Shown here in pieces: positions 29,471 through 32,800 of a DNA stretch of 32,800 nucleotides. The notes below the pieces were generated by a model. It had not been told where the DNA came from. It saw nothing but the letters and a program-made list of their open reading frames with translations, and did not search any database. The stretch's first letter is position 1. Each line of letters starts with the position of its first letter. Made by a program: the position numbers and the translations under genes. This DNA is from 13-2-20CM-68-14 sp035640035 (GTDB lineage Bacteria; Actinomycetota; Thermoleophilia; Gaiellales; Gaiellaceae): assembly GCA_035640035.1 (NCBI GenBank), contig DASQWX010000076.1, positions 1-32,800 of the forward strand, given 5' to 3'.

Positions 29471-30595
29471 ATGAAGGGACGAAGGTACTGGCTCGGGGCG
29501 CTCGCGGCGCTCGCAACCGCTGGAGTCCTGACGGCAGGCGGGACGGCGGCGATGCCTTCGAAGCACGGCTCGCAGAAGCTGACGAAGATCACCTTCCAGC
29601 TCAAGTGGGTCACCCAGGCGCAATTCGCGGGCTATTACGTCGCGGCCGCGAAGGGCTTCTATAAGAAGGCCGGACTCGACGTGAAGATCCGCGTCGGCGG
29701 CCCGGACATCACGCCCGAGCAGGTGGTCGCCGGCGGACAAGCCGAGATGGGGCTCGACTGGCTACCCAGCCTGATGTCCGCACGTGACCAAGGGCTGAAG
29801 CTGATCAACATCGCCCAGGTGTTCACGCGCAGCGGCATGACCGAGATCACCTGGAAGAGCAGCGGCATCAACACAATCGCGAAGATGCGTGGCAAGAAGG
29901 TCGGCAACTGGCTGAACGGGAACGAGTTCGAGCTCTTCGCGGCGCTCAGCCGTGCCGGAATGGATCCCGTACACAACAAGGGCGTGACGATCGTCAAACA
30001 GCCCTTCGACATGAACCTGATCCTGAATCACCAAATCGACGCCGCGTCGGCGATGACATACAACGAGCTCGCCCAGGTTCTCGAAACGAAGAACCCAAAG
30101 ACGGGCAAGCTCTACAAGCTAAGTGACCTGAACGTCATCAAGATGTCCGCGATCGGGACCGGGATGCTCGAGGACGGCGTCTTCACGACCGAGTCCTGGA
30201 TCAAGGACAAGAAGAACCAGGCGACCGCGAAGAAGTTCCTCGCCGCGTCTTTCAAGGGCTGGATCTACTGCCGGACGCACTTGAAGGACTGCGTGAAGAT
30301 CGTCCTCTCCCATGGCCCGACGCTCCTGAAGGGGCACCAGACATGGCAGATGAACGAGATCAATGCGCTCATCTGGCCCTCCCCGAAGGGCATTGGGCTG
30401 ATGAATGGGAAGGACTACGCATTTACCGCGAAGACGACGGCGAAGTACAACCACCTCAAGAAGGTGCCGGGCCACGAGGGATACCGGACCGATCTCGCGA
30501 AGGCCGCGCAGGCAATCCTGAAGAGGCAGCATTTCGACATCTACGGGAAGCGCTGGAAGAAGGCAAGGGTCAAGGTCACGCCGGGCGGCAAATAA
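29471..30595 (+). CDS. NMT1/THI5-like substrate-binding protein of ABC importer
   Basis: The product is 374 residues. A signal peptide covers about 1-27 (MKGRRYWLGALAALATAGVL, then TAGGTAA); no lipobox cysteine. The mature fold opens ITFQLKWVTQAQFAGYYVAA followed by KGFYKKAGLDV, the signature of NMT1/THI5/SsuA-like proteins that bind pyrimidine precursors, riboflavin or sulfonates. Next come VAGGQAEMGLDWLPSLM and the hinge GKKVGNWLNGNEFELFAAL. AAAGGGGA lies before the ATG. Placed between the permeases and hydA, it most likely binds a pyrimidine or a cyclic ureide; the ligand is not proven. Confidence 0.92.
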   Translation: MKGRRYWLGALAALATAGVLTAGGTAAMPSKHGSQKLTKITFQLKWVTQAQFAGYYVAAAKGFYKKAGLDVKIRVGGPDITPEQVVAGGQAEMGLDWLPSLMSARDQGLKLINIAQVFTRSGMTEITWKSSGINTIAKMRGKKVGNWLNGNEFELFAALSRAGMDPVHNKGVTIVKQPFDMNLILNHQIDAASAMTYNELAQVLETKNPKTGKLYKLSDLNVIKMSAIGTGMLEDGVFTTESWIKDKKNQATAKKFLAASFKGWIYCRTHLKDCVKIVLSHGPTLLKGHQTWQMNEINALIWPSPKGIGLMNGKDYAFTAKTTAKYNHLKKVPGHEGYRTDLAKAAQAILKRQHFDIYGKRWKKARVKVTPGGK

Positions 30596-30612
30596 CCAGA
30601 GGAGGGATCCGC

Positions 30613-32025
30613 ATGTCCGTTCTGATCAAAGGAGGCCGCGTCATCACGGCGGCGGACGACTACGTCGCCGACGTGTTCGTCGAGGACGAGCGGATCTCAC
30701 TCATCGGCGAGTCGCTGGACGTGACCGCAGACCGTGTGATCGACGCCGCCGGGAAGTACGTGCTCCCCGGCGGCGTCGATCCGCACACGCATCTGGACAT
30801 GCCCTTCGGCGGGACGGTCACGATCGACGACGTCGAGTCCGGTCAAACGTCGGCGGCGTTCGGCGGCACGACTTGCCACGTGGACTTCATCATCCAGCCG
30901 CAGGGGTCGTCGTTCGCGGAGGCGCTCGAGGAGTGGCGCGGCAAGGCGAACGGCAAGCAGGTCATCGACATGGGCTACCACATGGCCGTCACCGACCTGA
31001 AGGAAGGTGGGACGCTGGAGGAGCTGGCGGGCCTGCCCGACCAGGGCGTCACCTCCTACAAGCTCTTCATGGCCTACAAGGGCGCGCTCATGGTCGACGA
31101 CGAGACGCTCTTCCGCGTCATGCAGGTCGCCGGCGACACGGGCGCGCTCGTGATGGTGCACGCCGAGCACGGCGACTCGATCGACGTGCTGGTCAAGCAG
31201 GCGCTCGCGGAGGGGAAGACCGATCCGGTTTGGCACGCGCGGACACGTCCGCCGGAGACGGAGGGTGAGGCGACGAACCGCGCCATCCAGCTCGCCCGCG
31301 TCGCGGGCTGCGCGCTCTACGTCGTCCACGTCTCCTGCGCCGAGGCCGTCGAGCCGATCCAGCTCGCGCGCGAGAAGGGCTGGAACGTCCACGGCGAGAC
31401 GTGCACGCAGTACTTCTTCGTCGACGAGACCTTCCTCGAGCGGCCGAACTTCGAGGGCGCGAAGTACGTCTACACGCCGCCGCCGCGTGCGAAGGCGAAC
31501 CAGGACGTGCTCTGGAACGCGGTGCGGACGGACACGCTCTCCGTGATCTCGACCGACCACTGTGCGTTCCTCTGGGACGGCCAGAAGACGCTCGGTCGCG
31601 ACGACTTCTCGAAGATCCCGAACGGCGGGCCAGGGCTCGAGAACCGGCTGCACATGATCCACGAGTTCGGGGTCCGCGCCGGCCGGATCTCGCTCAACCG
31701 GATGGTGGAGCTCCTGTGCACGAACCCGGCGAAGCTCTTCGGCCTCTACCCGCGCAAGGGGACGATCGCCGTCGGCTCGGACGCGGACATCGTCGTCTTC
31801 GACCCCGAGAAGCGGCACACGATCACCGCGGCGGCGCACCACTCGAAGGTCGACTACAACCTCTACGAGGGCACCGAGGTGACGGGCTCGCCCGAGCTCG
31901 TGCTCCTGCGCGGAAACGTCCTCTGCGAGGGCGACGAGGTGGTGGCGCAGCCGGGGATCGGCCAGTACGTCGCCCGGGCCCGCTTCGGCGAGGAGCTCCG
32001 GCCCGCACCGGCGGCCGCCGTGTGA
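30613..32025 (+). CDS. hydA: Dihydropyrimidinase / D-hydantoinase
   Basis: The product is 470 residues, the usual family length. It opens the ring of dihydrouracil, dihydrothymine or hydantoins to N-carbamoyl amino acids. The binuclear metal site is complete: His58 and His60 in DPHTHLDMPFGG, the carboxylated Lys156 in FMAYKG, His182 in VHAEHGD, His238 in VVHVSC and Asp314 in STDHCAF. The ATG at 30613 has GAGGAGG eight bases upstream; a longer frame reads through the end of the binding-protein gene. With the M20 carbamoylase at 25615-26856 it covers steps two and three of reductive pyrimidine breakdown. The first-step dehydrogenase is not in the window. Confidence 0.96.
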   Translation: MSVLIKGGRVITAADDYVADVFVEDERISLIGESLDVTADRVIDAAGKYVLPGGVDPHTHLDMPFGGTVTIDDVESGQTSAAFGGTTCHVDFIIQPQGSSFAEALEEWRGKANGKQVIDMGYHMAVTDLKEGGTLEELAGLPDQGVTSYKLFMAYKGALMVDDETLFRVMQVAGDTGALVMVHAEHGDSIDVLVKQALAEGKTDPVWHARTRPPETEGEATNRAIQLARVAGCALYVVHVSCAEAVEPIQLAREKGWNVHGETCTQYFFVDETFLERPNFEGAKYVYTPPPRAKANQDVLWNAVRTDTLSVISTDHCAFLWDGQKTLGRDDFSKIPNGGPGLENRLHMIHEFGVRAGRISLNRMVELLCTNPAKLFGLYPRKGTIAVGSDADIVVFDPEKRHTITAAAHHSKVDYNLYEGTEVTGSPELVLLRGNVLCEGDEVVAQPGIGQYVARARFGEELRPAPAAAV

Positions 32026-32045
32026 CATCCGGGTGCGGCGGGTAG

Positions 32046-32528
32046 GTGTGCCCGGTGGGCACCGTCGTCTACACCTCGCAGGTCGAGATCGAACGGATCC
32101 GCGGCCCCTTGCGCCGGGCGGACGTGCCTGGGTCGGATGAGCCGATCTTCTTCGGGGTCCACGACGAGGTCGCAGACCACTACGGCGCGCCGCGAGGCGG
32201 GGACGCGGAGCGAGCGACGACGCTCGACCACGTGGTCGCGGCGGCGGCCGGCTGACTCACCGGCACGCTCGGAGGCGCGCTGGAGGCGCGTCACATCCCG
32301 GCGGACGAAGGCAGGCTCGTGAGCTCGGCGAGCGGCGAGATCGAGGTCGAGGATGGCGTGCTCGTGATCAAGCGGATCCACGTCGCCTATCGCCTCCGGG
32401 TCGAGCCCGGCGCCGACCGCGCGAAGATCCAGCGGGCGTTCGACAACCACATGCCTCGGTGCCCCGTCTACAGGTCGATCGGCGGCTGCATCGACGTCAC
32501 CACCTCGCTCGACGTCGTGGAGGGCTGA
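32046..32528 (+). CDS. OsmC-family protein with in-frame TGA at the catalytic cysteine position (probable selenoprotein)
   Basis: Read as one frame of 160 codons plus TGA stop, with an internal TGA at 32253-32255 as codon 70. The part before reads SQVEIERIRGPLRRADVPGS and TTLDHVVAAAAG; the part after reads LTGTLGGALEARHIPADEGR, VEDGVLVIKRIHVAYRLRVE and HMPRCPVYRSIGGCIDVTTS. Both halves are OsmC-like and share one frame. Codon 70 matches the peroxidatic cysteine of OsmC/Ohr proteins; the resolving cysteine is kept as Cys139. OsmC proteins reduce organic peroxides. A selenocysteine reading fits best, a nonsense mutation or sequencing error is the alternative. Starts: GTG 32046 or GTG 32055. The stop overlaps the next ATG by one base. 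Ordinary annotation would split it at 32255 and restart at the GTG 32319. Confidence 0.75.
32262..32292 (+). promoter_or_regulatory. Candidate bacterial SECIS hairpin downstream of the in-frame TGA
   Basis: Seven bases after the TGA, GGC (32262-32264), CG (32266-32267) and CTC (32268-32270) can pair with GAG (32283-32285), CG (32287-32288) and GTC (32290-32292). One A-C mismatch and a bulged G interrupt the stem. The loop (32271-32282) starts with GG, about 16 nt after the TGA, within the range usual for bacterial SECIS elements. In DNA this GC-rich such stems arise easily, so support is modest without folding and comparison. Confidence 0.35.
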
Positions 32529-32800
32529 TGCGGGCGGCGCGCGTCCACGAGCTGGGGGCCGCTCCGCGCATCGACGACGTCGAGCCGCCGGAGCTGGCCG
32601 AGGAGAGGGCGCTCCTCGAGGTCGACGCGGTCGCGCTCAACCCGCTCGACGTCGCGATCGGAGGCGGGCGCTTCTACGGCGGCTCGCCGCCGCTTCCGTA
32701 CGTGCCGGGCTGCGAGGCGGTCGGCCGGGTGGCCGGCAGGCGCATCTACGTCTTCGGCGACGGGCTCGGCATCGCACGCGACGGCGCGCTCGCCGAGCGG
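32528..32800 (+). CDS. Zinc-binding-dehydrogenase-like NADPH:quinone oxidoreductase (MDR family), N-terminal part (cut by window end)
   Basis: 91 codons are present from ATG 32528, whose A is the last base of the OsmC stop. The translation opens MRAARVHELGAAPRIDDVEP and contains LLEVDAVALNPLDVAIGGGR and PPLPYVPGCEAVGRV. This is the GroES-like N-terminal domain of quinone-oxidoreductase MDR proteins; the catalytic-zinc cysteine of alcohol dehydrogenases is absent in the visible part. These enzymes reduce quinones or enones with NADPH. The tight coupling to the OsmC gene suggests a shared oxidative-stress or detoxification role. Confidence 0.82.
   Translation, partial: MRAARVHELGAAPRIDDVEPPELAEERALLEVDAVALNPLDVAIGGGRFYGGSPPLPYVPGCEAVGRVAGRRIYVFGDGLGIARDGALAER

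Noticed and set aside
32046..32255. Two separate small genes (32046-32255 and 32319-32528)
   Set aside because: The bases between them continue the same frame with OsmC-like residues, and neither half alone makes an OsmC fold; one gene with a recoded or mutated TGA explains both.

Overview
The window is about 32.8 kb of GC-rich, gene-dense bacterial DNA. Many genes overlap by the stop/start strings ATGA or GTGA, GTG starts are common, and there is an F420-type LLM oxidoreductase plus a DUF6510-like protein. These traits point to an Actinomycetota genome, possibly a Thermoleophilia-like lineage; the taxon is an inference from gene style only. About 30 protein genes are supported. No rRNA, tRNA, CRISPR array or insertion sequence was seen.

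Region 1 (2-18063) is a large amino-sugar / cell-wall-sugar salvage locus, preceded by the tail of an unrelated XylH-like permease. A minus-strand operon (6884 to 375) encodes a lipoprotein sugar-binding protein, two permeases, a GH4 phospho-glycosidase, a BadF/NagK/MurK-type sugar kinase and an ABC ATPase. A ROK repressor is divergent from it, and two direct-repeat operator candidates lie between them. A second minus-strand operon encodes MurQ, NagA and a GlmS-like SIS isomerase/deaminase. Divergent from murQ, a plus-strand operon encodes a second ABC ATPase, a GntR/UTRA regulator, a second binding protein, two permeases and NagZ. TGGTC-type operator candidates overlap the promoters here. Read together: two ABC importers bring in amino sugars or muropeptide sugars, NagZ cuts GlcNAc-MurNAc linkages, the kinase phosphorylates, MurQ removes lactate, NagA deacetylates and the SIS protein deaminates to fructose-6-phosphate.

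Region 2 (18122-23868) is mixed: a lactonase-like beta-propeller; a three-gene redox operon (SUOX-type molybdopterin protein, FAD/NAD(P) reductase, DUF6510 four-cysteine protein); an APH-like kinase; a membrane-anchored GAF-GGDEF diguanylate cyclase with an intact inhibitory site; a proline-rich anchored protein; and a tiny cysteine-containing protein.

Region 3 (23865-32025) looks like cyclic amide / reduced-pyrimidine catabolism: a TIGR03842-type F420 oxidoreductase, a LysE-family exporter, an M20 carbamoylase, a complete NMT1/SsuA-type ABC importer and a dihydropyrimidinase (hydA).

Region 4 (32046-end) holds the most striking item. It is an OsmC-family gene whose reading frame is interrupted by a single TGA exactly where the family has its catalytic cysteine. 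The frame continues cleanly to a normal stop, so a selenocysteine-containing OsmC is likely. It is followed by the start of a quinone-oxidoreductase-type gene.

Two intergenic spots (261-367 and 24909-25030) carry copies, in opposite orientation, of a repeat element. It is built from small hairpins with a GGGAC/GTCCC outer stem and usually a single mismatch of two identical bases, which looks like a dispersed structured repeat family.
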